Origin: Diphasiastrum complanatum
Taxonomy: Eukaryota > Streptophyta > Lycopodiopsida > Lycopodiales > Lycopodiaceae
Length of the DNA stretch: 64,000 bases
Direction of reading: 5' to 3'
Assembly (NCBI GenBank): GCA_029204225.1
Contig: CM055104.1
Span: 27,767,253-27,831,252, forward strand
Below, one piece after another: positions 24,101-38,231 of the stretch. Position 1 is the stretch's first letter; every line of letters begins with the position of its first letter. The notes beneath the pieces were generated by a model that saw only the letters and a list, made by a program, of their open reading frames with translations, searched no databases and had not been told where the DNA came from. The translations under genes were made by a program, and so were the position numbers.

Positions 24101-27100
24101 TCAGTTAGTGTTTGCCCTACTGTGGTGTTAGAATCTATTACAGTCCCTATGCTGTGTTAGGCCTACCATGGCTATGGACCGTGCCGGGGCACACTACTCA
24201 CACTGTCTTGCCCTGTTGGTCGTATACGCTGGATACGACCCTGATTGTTGTATATGACCTCCTGTGTTCTCTAGGGTTCGGCACTGGTTACGTGCTCGCA
24301 ACACTCCCTCCCCCTTAAGAACCGTCTTGGTCCTCTAAGACAAAGTCTGGAAAAATCTTGCGAAGGACGTTGCCTTTTTTCCAAGTGGCATTCTCAACAG
24401 GCTGATCATTCCAGTTGACTATATATTCTTGGCATAGAGTATGACGAGTCTGCGTCTCTCTACTATCAAGAATCTTCTGGTTCATCTGGAAGTTGCTGAG
24501 AATCCAATGGGAGAACTAGAACACTGTCCCCTACCAGATTTTCTAATCTGGCTAAGGCTTTTTGTAACGGACTTACATGAAAAACTGGAAAAACCTTACT
24601 GCTGTGTGGGAGTTCTAGTTCATAGGTGACCTCGCCTAGTCTCCTACTGATGGTAAAAGGACCACAATACCTAGGAGACAACTTAGCACACACTCCTGAT
24701 TTGAGGGTTTTAGAGTCAACTGGGACTCTCAAGTAGACTTTCTCACCAGCGGAGAACTGCACATCCCGTCTGTGTGGATTTGCATAATGCCTGGCTCGAT
24801 CCTGGGACTGCCTAATGCTACGCTTAGCATGTTCTATCATCTAGTTTAGGTCTTCTAAAAAGTTTCTGGCTGCTTCAACTTTTTCTTGTTTAAACCCTAC
24901 AACTATGGGTGAGTGTGGCTGAAAACCATACATCAGCATAAATGGGCTGTATCCCGTAGCTGAATGCTTGGTACTGTTATAAGCAAACTCTAATATCGAG
25001 AGATACTCCTCCCAATTAGTCTGTTTTTTGCTGACGTATGCTCGAAGCATATCCTCCAGCACCTGATTTATTCTTTCTGTTTGACCGTCCGTCTGTGGAT
25101 GGTGGTCGGTGGTACTCATGTTAAGTTTATCATGGAGATGATGGAGTACTGTCCTTACAAACAACCTCGCTAACTCTGGAGCTTTAACGATTGTTTTGGT
25201 CGGAATAAAGTGAGCCATTTTAGTTAGACGGTCAACTGTGACCCATATAGCATCATTGCCCTTTTGGGTTTTAGGCAGGCCTACTATAAAATCCATGGAG
25301 ATACTCTCCCATTTACCAGCTGGTATATCTAAGGGCTGTAACAACCCTCCTGCCTTTAAACGCTCTGCTTTATTTACCTGACATTTCTGGCAACTGGTTA
25401 CATAATGCTGGATGTCCTTTTTCATACTGGGCCAAAAAAATTGCCTACGAAAAAGCTCATAGGTCTTTGAATGCCTGGGTGCCCCGCACTAGGACTGTCA
25501 TGACACTCATATAGGACTTGCTGCCTATAATTCTCTGAATTGGGGACACATACTCTATCTCTATAGAGCAAGTACTCATCCGGAATGGAATACTGCTTCC
25601 ATTTGAATCCTTGAGTCAACTGACCCTCAACCACTGGGGTTTGTTTGGGTAATACAGGCTGAGAGTCCTCAACATCATCTGTTGTATATTCGGACTCATC
25701 ATCCTCAATGAAAGTTGTCGTATTCTTGGATGAACTGGCACCAGCCCCGAGAACTGGTTCTAGAGTCTGTAACTGTCTACTCTGGACTGAGTTCCAGATA
25801 GTAGAGAAGAATGCATCATGCTGGCACTTCCCTCTCAAGGACTCGAGTAACTCACTACGAATCTGAGTAAAACTCAGCTCGTTTATCATAAGCATTCTAC
25901 TAAGTGCATCTGCTACTGTATTGAATTTCCCTCGTCTATATCTGATAGACATATCAAACACTTGCATTAACTCAGCCCAACGAGCTTTCCGACCTCTGAG
26001 CTCAGGCTGATTGCAAAGGTATCTGAGACTTTCATGGTATGTCAGGACCTCAAAGTTGGCACCATACAAATAATGCCTCCATGTCTTAAGGGCATGTACT
26101 ATGGAGAAGAGTTCCTTTTCATAGGCGCTGTACCTAGTCTTTGTTGGCTCGAGTTTTTTACTCTCGAACGCAACTGGTCGTCCATTCTGAGTTAGTACAA
26201 CACCAACTGCAAAGTCACTAGCATCAGTTTCGACCATAAATGGTTGATTGGGGTCAACGACTTTTAAAACTGGTGCTATAGCTAAGGCTGTTTTGAGAGC
26301 ATCAAAGCTCTCCTACTGTGCGGACTCCCATTTGAACTCCTTTCCCTTCCCCTTAAGAAGATTTGTCATGGGAACTGCTATCTGAGCATATTCCTTGACA
26401 AATCGTCTGTAATATTCCGCCAAAGATCTGTAATTCTAAAATATTCTGAGGTCTCAGCCAACTGAGTATGGCTTTGACCTTACTGGGGTCCATCTTAATC
26501 CCATCTGCTGAGGTAATGTGACCTAAATAAGCTACTTCTTCAACGAAGAATTCACACTTAGGTTTCTTAGCATAAAGCTTATGCTTTCTAAGCAATCGAA
26601 ACACCTTCCTGAGGTGTTTAAGATGCTCCTTCCTTGTTTTACTGTAGACAAGGATGCCATCTAAAAATACGACTACAAACTTACCCAAGTATGGTCTGAG
26701 GACACTGTTCATCAAGGTCATAAAGGTAGCTGGAGCATTTGTGAGCCCAAAAGGCATCACCTTAAGCTCATAATGACCATGACGAGTCCTAAAAGCTGTT
26801 TTCGGGACATCTTCCATTTTTATACGGACTTGATGATATCCTGATCTAAGGTCAATTTTATTGAAAAACTTAACCCCGTCGAGTTGATCAAAGGACTCGT
26901 TTGCCCGAGGCATTGGGTACTTATTTTTAATTGTGACCTTATTGAGGGCTTTGTAATCTACGCAAAGAGCATAGACCCCTCCTTCTTTTCACCAAAAGGA
27001 CTGGTGAGGCCCATGGTGAACTACTGGTCTGAATTTGGCCTTTCCCAAGGTAATCTGTTAACTGCCTAGTTATTTCTTCATCCTCTGTTCGGCTGACCCG

Positions 27101-30100
27101 ATACGGAGGTTTAGAAACAGGTGTTGTACCTGGTACTAGGTTTATTACATGATCTACATCTCTGCTAGGTGGTAAACCATGTGGTAAATCTTCAGGAAAA
27201 ACATCTTTAAATTTAGACAATAAAGTTTCTAATCTACTTACTTTCTGCTGTAAAGAACTAGAAATAGAAACTTTTGGAATAAACTGAAAGTCACATAAGA
27301 ATACCTGATGGTCGCTATCTCCGATTAACTGACAGAGCTCTAAACTGCAGACCATAGGACTGTTGGGAACATCATGCTCTCCTTGCAGCTGGATCTCTCA
27401 GCCTTTATGCTGAAAGCTGAGGGTGTTCTCCTGATAATTTCTGTGGAGGGAAGGTCCTAAGCTGTAGAGCCAATCTCTCCCGAGAACAATGTCTGTGCAA
27501 TCCAGGTGCATTATCTGGAAGTTTATTTCATCTTGATACCCTTGAATACCAAGATTTAAACTACTTACCATAGTTTCCCAAAAATTTTTGTCTTCACCCT
27601 TAGCTAATGAAACTATGTACCTATGCTGACTAGGTACTTTTGGAAGTCTGAGTTTTTTAACTAGGGTGTAGTTGATGAAATTATAGGTCGCCCCATCATC
27701 AGCCATGACTCTGACTGGCTGGTTACCAACTTTCCCATGCACACGTACTAGGTCATGTGGCCCAAAGCTGAAGGGTCTCGCTAGCATTGCAGAAGTTAGT
27801 TGGCAACAGTGTTCATGGTCTTCATGAAACACTTTTATCTTAGAAGCTGCCGAGTCACTTGGGAAACTTACTGTCTGAACAAGATGAACTTGTTTTTTAT
27901 CTTTCTTTTCTTTTTTAATGAATGGCCCCTTGGGACACTGTCTGATAGTGTGTCCCTTGCCCATGCACACAAAGCACAAACGTTCTTGTTTGGCTTTCTC
28001 AAAATGTTCAGGGCTGTATGAGCGATGGGCGTTACTGAGGGGCTTCACTCTTAACTTTATCTTCTTTCTTTCTTTTTAAAAATTTCTTTTTAGATTGAAA
28101 GTCTTTCTGAGGAGGCTGCTCAGAAAGAGGCTGTTGTCTCGCCTTCTTCCTACCCACTGAATCATCATAGATTTGAGCATATCTAAGAGCTTGCTCTAGG
28201 GTAGTAGGCGAGTTTCTCTAGACCTCTACTTTATATTCATCTTTAAGGCCACAGACAAATCCTTGGACTTTCTTATAATCATCCATATTTTTTATCTTTA
28301 AAATTGCTTCTCGATACTGTGAGATATATTGGATTAAGGATTTGTCCATTATTGTTTTCTCCTAGGCTTCCCAGGCTCTATCAAGTTCATTTTCTGGTAG
28401 AAACTCTCTTAGGAACGCTTCTTCAAAAGTCTTCCATGACCGGGGAGTCTTCCCAGTCTCCTGGAGGTTTAACCACCACTTATAGGCCATGGGCCCTAGG
28501 GAAAGACTAGTCTCAATAGCTTGCAAATGGTCAGGGGTCTGTTTAAGAGCATGTATGTTCTTCCATTTGCTGAGGAAGGTATGTAGAATATCTGCGTTTC
28601 TATCCTTCTCTTCCCCAATAAAGGTAGGAGGCTTTAAGTCTTTAAAGACACTGGGATGAGACCTAATAGGCTCACCCGAAACTGATGGAAGTGGAGAAGG
28701 GGATATCTGAGAAGTGGAAGGAAGGCTTCGTTTCGCAGAGCTCAAAATTAGACCTTTGAGTTTGGCGAACGAGTCGTTCACACTGGATTTGAAATTGGCA
28801 AGAGCCAGTTTCAATTCATCCACCTCTGTTACCAGGTGGAGATACTGCTCCTTGATAACCAAATCGTCGAGTTCTTCGGCGAATTGTTCTTGCTCCTCCA
28901 CCTCCATAGGTCCTTTTCCCTTTACTGAACTTCAGAGATTCCGTTTCTAATTCATCAATGCCTCTTGTCGGGGATTGATCAGGTCCCTAAGAAGTGGTCA
29001 TTTTCCGAAATAGAAAAAGAGTCTCTGCTGTTCCTTCTAAAAAATGTCAAAAAAGACTAATTACAACTGTACAAAGGAGGGGAAAGAAACTTAGCTCGTT
29101 CTGAGGACTGTACTTCCAAAGAGAGAATCAAGAAAAACCCTTTCAGTTCTTCTGTAGCTATTCACAAGCCTGCTGTCCGGGAAAATCAGGAATCAAGGCC
29201 CAATTTGCAAGCAAATTTTCAATTTTTCTGGTTCCCTACCCTCGCTGTCAGAGGTATTGATCTGTGACTCAGAAAAATCTGGATGAAAAGCTGAAATTTG
29301 TCCACAAAAATCTGATTTGATTTAGGGAAGACCCTCGCTGTCCCTGCTGCTCCAAAAAAACTCAAATTTGAAGCCACAAACCGGTCTGAAATTCCAGAAT
29401 TTTAAGGAGACAACTGCTCGCTGATCTGACTATAAATCCGGTTCTTCAAAATCCACTCTAATCTGGTCAGGAATCAATTGCAAAACAGTGATGGATCTGC
29501 CCTTGGAATCTGAAAGCAAGTAATTCCTTGGAGATTTACACGGTAGAGATCTGTCTCTACAGCGCTGGATCTCTCTCTCTAATTTCTGAAAATTAGAAGA
29601 TGTCCTATACACTCTACTAACTTTCTCCCTTGCTGAAACTAAGCTCCCAAAGATGGAGATGGCTCTGATACCAGTGTTAGACACAGTAGGGCAAACACTA
29701 ACTAATCCACCCAACCTTGCCTACTCCCTGATATGGAGCAAGCCCCTCCTAGCCCAGTGTGAGGACTGGTAGCATGCATACTGCCAAGTGTCGGCCACAT
29801 GACACTGACGTGGCCGATTGCATGTCGGGACCCAATGTGGGGCCCTATCCTGCTGACAAGATCCCTGTGCTGTGTTAGGCCCGCCATGGCTATGGACCGT
29901 GCCGGGGCACACTACTCACATTGTCTTGCCCTGTTGGTCGTATACGCTGGACACGACCCTGACTGTGGTATCTGACCTCCTGTGTTCTCTAGGGTTCGGC
30001 ACTGGTTACATGCTCATAACAGATGTACATTAGGAAAAGGCATTGTGTTGGTCCTCTACACAAGCTAGTTTCTAGAGCTCCTCTAGCAAAAAGTAGAATT

Positions 30101-33100
30101 TGCATGCCAATTGTCCTCATTGATCTTTTGCCAACAAAGTGATCACTAGAATTTGACCAACTACTTTGCTAGAACATTTCTTGTCCTTTCTATTGATGAA
30201 ATGGTAGGTTATATAACATGCCTAAATTGCTATAAACAGCCACTTCCTCGACTTTGTAAAAGCAAAGTCCTATAGCGAAATGCTATTCACTTTTGCTACC
30301 AATTATAACATCGTGCACTTCATCCTAAAGTCTCCATGGTCCAATTTTATCTTGCACCAAATTGGCCCCCTATTGAATCCTTGAATGAAGCCAACATACA
30401 TTGATCGAGCTAAGCGAGTGACTTAAAAATAGCTCATAATGGCCTGTTGACCTTAAGGGTGTAACATTTGACCACTTAGAAACTTGGCATATCTTATCAT
30501 TGTCGATCTCTAGTTCTTCACTAGTTTCCACATGGCCTTGATAAAGGTCTATCTTTCATAAATTCATAATTACTATCCTTTGCATAGAATTTATTTTGTT
30601 TGAGAATTCTCAAAACAATTTTTAGATAACTTTCATGCTCAACAAGAATCTTGCTATAGACAAGTATGTAATCCAAAAAGTACTATCACAAACTTTCCTA
30701 AATACATATATATGTAACAAGCCGTTGAAAATTTGTAGGAGCACGAGTGAGTCCAAATGGTAAAACCAAAAACTCATGCATCCAACGTATGGAGCATCTT
30801 CCTATTGTATCTGAATCTGTTGGTAATATGATCTCAAATCAATTTTGGTACCAAAAATGCATATCTTCCCTGAGTACTGCCATGGAAGTTGTATAACAAG
30901 AAATAGCACCAAGCTATATGGTTGGACGAAGAATACTGAGGAAAGGCACCACGATATAGATAATAGGCAATCAATCTTATAACAATGTTATTGCAAACAA
31001 GTACGTAACATGCCAATGGTATGTATCAAGATCACCAAGTAAGGGCATCAATATGAAGACTCCATAGTAGAAGAATACAGGTGGAGATGTTCTTGGTCAT
31101 GTGGAATGCTATCGTTAGGAATGAACAAGGACCCCATTGTGGTTGAATAGGATAGTGGGGAATTTGATGTAAGACTAAGTATAATGTGCCGAAATGTATA
31201 TAACTATATGGTAGTTCAATAGGCTCTTGGTGTACTTGCAACAGTAGATGTAGGATCACAAAGCAGTTGACCACTTTGTTTCTAGCTTTTGTAAGTCGAT
31301 TATTCTTATTAATTCTTGTTCTCACTATGTTGTCTACTTGCTAGATGTTCACAATCTGAAATCTTAGTGGTGGTCTAAGTTTCTCTCCCTTTTTTTTGTC
31401 CTCAGCTTTTGATTCTTAACTTGTTCTTGTGGATGGTCCAATAAGATTTTCTTGAAACTCAAATAACAATTTCTGTTGACTATGGATGAGACTATAAGTA
31501 ATGAAATTTCCTCTTTTTCATGTGTTAGATTGATATGATTTTGACTTAATTTAGTAGTATTTATCTTTGGTTCAAAGTTTTACAAAATGACATTATTTTG
31601 AAGTCCTCAAAACAAATTTGTGAAATTGTATGTATTCTGGTTTGACAAAGGGATACATGTTGTTCTAAGTGTTGTAATATAATACTGAAATCTTTCCTTT
31701 TCGTGAATGCATCACAATTCCACAAGTCTTTTTACCAGGTTCATCGAGTTGCTGATGGAGGGCACGCCTTCACCCTTAAACCTAACGGTCGACAGAGGTG
31801 GCCTTGCACAGCTCTTTGCTTTCGGCCTTCTACTACCACCTTTTCAACGAGAAACGTTATAGTATCATGTGGTATAACTTTTTGCACTCTAAAAGAATAT
31901 CAAGCACCTCTTCCCTTTGAAAGAATATTAACTGTTTCTTTTGAGCATTCTGATCAAAAGTTGAGCTGTTTCACATTTTTTTAAAGATTGGAGGCCTGAT
32001 CTTAAATCTTCTCTATTTTGTTTAGGAAAGGTGACTTTTTCTCTTTAATGTGCTTAAAGTATTGAATCAGGCATCCTCTTGAGCTATTTGTTTGTTGAAG
32101 ATGTTGGTGGGCAGATCCATCATTGGCATGCACTATCAGGAAAGCACTTAGGCACTATTCAAGAAGCTGATAATCAATTATATGCAATTGATATCCAAGA
32201 GACTGGCTTGAAATATGCAACAGCTGGAGTAGACACTAAGGTTGAAATCTCATTCACTTGTCTTCTTCCATTAGTGATAAGGTGATGGCTCTCAACTTTA
32301 GTACTGACGTTATATTTCAAAGCACGATCAAATGGTTTTTTCCTATACTTCCTCTTGAAGATATGTCAAAGTTTGTGATTCACATTCACAATAAGTCACC
32401 TAATTCTCTTGGTACATACTACAATCTGGTTGTTCATGTCCAAAGATGCAGGAGAAATAAAGGATTCTTGCTTAAATTCATGGTAAAATTGTATATTAGG
32501 ACGATAATTCTGAGCCCCACACTTCAACTTCTTCATTCTCTTCTGTTCTCACTAAAGTATGATAATAAAAAAGGATGAACCTCCCTGTTATTAGATCTTC
32601 CTAATTTTTTAATTCAATGCATTCAATTGAAGTGTGAACCCTCCTCAAGACGATGTGCTCCGGAGTCCCTATTGATATAAAGAAAATGTTGAAACAACAA
32701 AATGAAGGTTAATGATGTCGGCAAACGAAGTATTCTGAAGTTTTTGAATGCAAAATGCTATATAACAGAAGAAGCCACAATTGTGTATATGCTGGAAATT
32801 GGTGAAGTCAATACTTGCAACTGTGGAGCACTGCTATACGAATAGACCAAGAATCTCAAAGGAGCACAAAAAAGTGGAGTTGATATTGTGTCTAAAAGAC
32901 TAGAAACTAAGATTGGTGGGATGACTGGAGTGCTTCAGTCTCTATGTCCCTATGTATTAAGCCGAATCAGCCATCTATATAAATTTGCGTGTTGATTAGA
33001 TGTACCTTTCTCTAACCTTTTTGTTCTTTGAGTAGTATTTTCTGGAATCGATTCGGCGGAATGCTGGATTTTTTTTAGTCCATTCCAAACACATGGCATT

Positions 33101-36100
33101 CCAACCGTGTTTTGAGTTCTATGCTGTAGATAAAAGTCCTTCAGGCTTCAACCATAGCCAGTAATAAACATGATGATGGGCAGGAAAAATGAGAGCTGCA
33201 ATAGCTCAACCAATAATCTTATCCAATCAACAAGTTGTAAAAGGAATGTGTTGCGACCTACTGTGGGAAAGACAGGTATCTGAGCAGATCCTGAAAATGT
33301 ACACCTCTCTATTAAAGAGATGACGTGTCAGAGAATCATATAAGGTTGAATTTTGATCTCCACAACTTTTCAAGATCCTATTTGCGATCCTTATAACGAA
33401 TCTGCAGTAGCTTACCACAGAAAATAACATGTTCTACTATGTGCAAAGGCTGAAGTGCTGGAAATTCTCGGCTTTTGTAGCTTTGACTGGCAATCCGTAA
33501 AAAGATAATATAGCACCCTAGGATAGGAAGAACAATGATGTAAGTTGATCCAACACATGACCAAAAAGACAGCTGAAAAATTGAAAAGCTAGAAATTGGA
33601 AAATCAGGATATTTTTGGCACCCTATCTTCTGCACTTGATTCAAAAACTTTAATATGTCCTCCAATGAGTTGATGAGAGGTCTCTAGAAATGCCATCAAA
33701 ATCAAAATCTAACCTCTGTTGCAAATTGGAGCCAAAAAGTTGAGATTTAGGGTCACCTTGGCCAAACCTCTCAAATTGAGCAAATTAGTGGTGCATGTTG
33801 TAGATGGATCTTTTATTTCTATAGAGAGTGTCACCCTCTTCTCTCTCCTCAAAAAGTGCTTTGTTGCCAAGTTCTGAATAAACATCACTGGAGAACACAT
33901 ATGGAGAGAAGACTGCAAATGTATAGATCAATATATGCAGCAAAGTAGCAAGACTATGTCCTCCACAGGTATTTTGGCAAGCCACCTATAAGCTGAAGCT
34001 ATGCCAGACCGGTCTAGCTTGCTCTAAGAAGTAATTGATAACCATGTTGCAAGCCTCAAGGCATGTTCATAGTATGAGAGGCCTTGATTAAGGATAGGTT
34101 TGCAAGCTTTGATTAGGGCAAATGATAACCCAAATAGTCAGTGAACGACTTCAATAAATCCAAATAATAAGTGGACTCAAGTGCCCAAACATAAAACTAT
34201 ATGGGCCAAATGACATTTAAATAAAGCATGCACCCATGTCCATATCTGGCCTATAACTTGCACCATACTGGGGCAAATCTGGTACAATTTCAGATCAGTA
34301 ATCCCTGTTTTATTGATGTTGTCCCATTTCCAATGAATCGGACAAATTTGAAATCAACTTTGGTTAGTATTACACACACTTTCATTCATATTCTTGTTGT
34401 TTAAAAGTAGAACCTGCTTTAGATTTTTTACACTTCCCATCTGTTGAGCAATTTTTAAATGACATATTGTGTGGGGGTTCTCTCCAACAAATTTAGAAGG
34501 CTTTCCTCCACTCTCCATGGATACTTCAGGTTCTTTAGTAGGCCATTGGACAAAGTTTGAATTATCCTCTTAATAAAAAAGTTTTACCCCCATTAAGACC
34601 CTTGTTTTTTGAGCAGATGATTCACCTTTTGGCAGTTCAAACCTTTGGCCAGTTGGAATCGCTTCCAATTCAACCTGTTTTGAGGTTCGAACAATGAGAT
34701 TGAGTATGTTTGCATTTTCTTAGCTCATTTATATGAAAACATAGAAATGATCTCCTTGATGGTTTCTTTCCCCAAGATAGAGGAAATGCTGAGGTGCTCC
34801 AGGAAAATTCAGACTTGGGTAGTTGCAGCCGTTCAATGTAAATTGTTGGAAATCCAAAAATGTATGGAGTATTGCCGACTCTAAGGTCAAGTTGTTGCTG
34901 AATGGTTCACATCCAGAATATTGTTTGCAGTGAACACATTCATCAAGATCATTCAGAGAATAATGAAAACAAAATATCAATCACCAATATACTGGTTTTG
35001 TACCTCTTGCGTCTCCTACATACATGCTCACAAGAGTCTCCAATAAAGAATTCTCAAAGAAACGTATTCATCCTGCATTGAATAACAAGAGAATTATCCT
35101 ATTATAGTCTCTATGGGCTACTTGAAATAATTGGTGCTTGAAGCCAACTAGTGAGCAAGTACCTACGAGCTACTTAACTATTGGCATTCTTTTGAAATCA
35201 GCTAGTACTGGGGGGGTTAAATGAATTACTGATGCCCCAATTATGCTAGAATACCAGTAAATGCCCTGATTGCATGCTTATAACTCTGCTCTACTGACCC
35301 AAACATTGTCCTGAATGTCCCTGACCCCAAATAGTGATCAAGATCCTGCGAGCTACTTAATTAGGTTTCTATGACACAAGAACCCAATCTAATCAATTAT
35401 TACTTTTCAGGGCTAAAAGCTGGAGTTTCAATGAATGCTCTAATTACATGTCCATGAGTCTTGCAGGTTAGAATATATGATGAAGTTACAAGGAAGCTAC
35501 TCCATACTCTTAACGACGGGTATGTAGTTGCCTAATATGTTCTGTGATTCATTAATTTCTCACACATTTTTGCATGCTGTAAGGTTTCTCTTTGAGATGG
35601 TTGAGACATGTTTTTTGTTAGAATTTTGAGGGTTCTTGTGGTTTCTGAGTTGCAGAAATGGAAAGACAAGTGCAGGTCATACAAACCGTGTGTTTTCTGT
35701 ACATTGGCATCCAACAGATGAAAATGTTGTTGTCAGTGGTGGATGGGACAATACTGTTCAGGTAGGTATATCAACCGAATTTTCCAGTTCTGATGTGGTA
35801 GCAATGCCTGTGAGTTAAACTGACAAGGATTTTGCTGTGCTATGAACAATAAAATTCTGCTTTATTGTCCAATCAGGTCTTGAATTAAGTCTTGAAGGGC
35901 ATTTTTCAAGTTCATGGTAAGTATCTCTTATCTCATGGGATTGTTACAAAATGCATGTAGGGGCGCAAAACTGTTTATACAATCACCGTTTCACATTTTC
36001 GGAGATGCTAGATACAACCAAATTCCTTTCATCCTTGAGGATATACTCTGTGTTATTAGGTTTTGATGCAAGACTTTTCATTTGTGAAAAAGCAAGCAAC

Positions 36101-38135
36101 CTAGCATGTTGCTTCTCTTAGACATGCAAACACCATGTGACCTGTTTTCCTGCTCGCCTGTCCCTGTATTGATAAAGAGTCTCATAACACAAAGATTTTG
36201 AGTCCAGATTTTGCCGTTCTTAACTTCTATGCATTGTCCCGGGATTACAGTAATCACTCATGAGTTTCTATCGATAGCTCCAAAGCTTTTAGCCTGAATC
36301 CTATTATTTTTGTAATCCCTGTAGATATGGGATCTGCGAGCAGGTATTTCTGTAAAAAGTATTTTTGGTCCATACATATGTGGTGATTCACTTGACATTT
36401 GTGAAGCTAATTGTAACATTTTGACGGGATCATGGCGTGCTTCCAATCAACTTCAGGTCCTTTTGAAGATCTGTATACTTCTCTATTAATCAGCAATACT
36501 TACTGTTCCTTAACAGAAAAACTAGTCAACTTTTGCTATTTAATTCTTTGTAATGGTCAATGTTGCACAGCTAGAATTTTTTTCCTATTATATTGAATGC
36601 TGTATGCTGTATTATATTGCTCCAGGAACTGTGTTCAACAAAATCTGTATACTCTAGCTGAGCGAGCAGTTAGCAGTGATTAGTCTTATTTGCACACTTT
36701 TGAGTTCTTAGTAGGAACATTCAATTATGACAAGAGGTCTGTATCTTTGTTGAAAGAAGGAATGGGATTATGGAAGCGCCAGACTTATCTGCAACCTCGA
36801 CTGGAGGGACAATCATGTAATCCCAAGTTGAACATCTTTAACAATTGCAATCATGATTATTGTTTGGATGATTAATGAAAGAGGACTACTTTGATTACTA
36901 TATGTCATCATAGCATGAGGTCGGAAGTTGGAAAGTTCATAATTTGCTTTGTCTTATCATTCTTATGTAGAAGTATATAGAGTCTTGATTTGAATTAATG
37001 CAAATTATTGTTTTGCAAATGAATGCAGATTACTTTGGTTGCTATATTCAACATAACACAAGGTCGAAAGCTGGAAATTTTCTAGTTTGTTTTGTCCTAT
37101 CCATTTTTACGTAGAAGTGTTTTTATTCTTGATTTGCATTTTTGTGAATCACACTTACAAATGACATGCTATGACCATATGTTTCTATTTGGGGTCCTTG
37201 ATCCATTTTGGTTTTTTGGCTCATATCTGTTTGTTGGTCCTTCAAGGGTCAAACATGTAGCTGAACAACTCAACTCATGTTTGGTGTTGTAAAAACCTCC
37301 TCCAATGACCAAATCAATTACAAGACATAGAGGCTTGCCAATGGACATAGATGATAGTCATGCTTACAACAAGACATTACTTGACAATGTTGGCCTTATT
37401 TGTGGCCTCTTGGACCCGATTTTCAGTTTTAGCCCATTTGTCATTTCCCTGCCCATTTACTCATGACCTTCAGGTCTTTGCTTATGGAGTGGTATCTAGC
37501 GTAAACAACTTGTTTATGCAGTAAAGAGCACTCTATATCATACCATCTATTGTGGGTGCGTTTATGGGATGAGAAATTTTTTGTAGGATAGGCATTGGCA
37601 GATTGCAAAAGAGATTGAGATAAGAAGACAGCTTGTTGGTCTACTGAGGAGGTGAAGGGAAAATCATGGAGAAAAGCGGTTAGGGACGTTGTGTAACAGG
37701 GAAAACTAGATGGAGAGAAATCCGGGCGATGGTGAAGAATGGGACGGTGTGTCGTGACCGTGGTAGTATGATGTCCAAGGGACAGAAGTAGCAGGGAGTG
37801 ATCGGAGATGGTAGGAGGTATAATATGGAACGTATGAAGGAATGGGATCAAAGCCAGTGACCCAATGAAGTAGTCAACAACACTATGTCCTCCGCCAGTC
37901 CAGAGAGAGAGAAGAAAGAAAGAAAGAAAGCTTTATTGACGTCTTTTGGGCACCCGTGGGTGCATAAGACCAAAAAGAAAATATGTACAAGCAACAGTGG
38001 GAGCATCATCCATAGGAGGACGTGGTCATAAAATGCTATAAACTAGCTACGAATGAAAGTAGAAGTGAAATAAGCCCACAACCCGGGCCATGTATAACAG
38101 AAGAACTACAGAAAAAGTACCAATGCCCACAACCC

Positions 38136-38231
<96 letters not shown>

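Larger units (their letters stand above)
17625..24142 (+). mobile_element. Young, nearly intact Ty3/gypsy chromovirus
   Basis: A full-length element. It has a 5' LTR (17625-17982), a tRNA-Met primer binding site (17984-17995), a leader, one uninterrupted gag-pol frame (18785-23572), a polypurine tract (23571-23583) and a 3' LTR (23584-24142). The 5-bp target duplication GTCCC is exact on both sides. The LTRs differ at only a few bases apart from a 201-bp tandem duplication in the 3' copy, which points to recent insertion. It lies in the sense direction of the WD40 gene, within intron 2 and within the 3' LTR of an older relative. Confidence 0.96.
17425..30021 (-). mobile_element. Decayed Ty3/gypsy chromovirus, split by a younger relative
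   Basis: A complete but inactive element in minus orientation. Its 5' LTR is 29675-30021, primer binding site 29662-29673, gag-pol remnant 29001-24315 and polypurine tract 24316-24304. The 3' LTR is split into 24303-24148 and 17624-17425. The 5-bp duplication GATGT flanks the whole unit. The plus-strand element 17625-24142 sits inside its 3' LTR. Without that insertion and its 5-bp duplication the element is about 6.1 kb. The many stops and frameshifts show that it is older than its guest. Confidence 0.92.
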
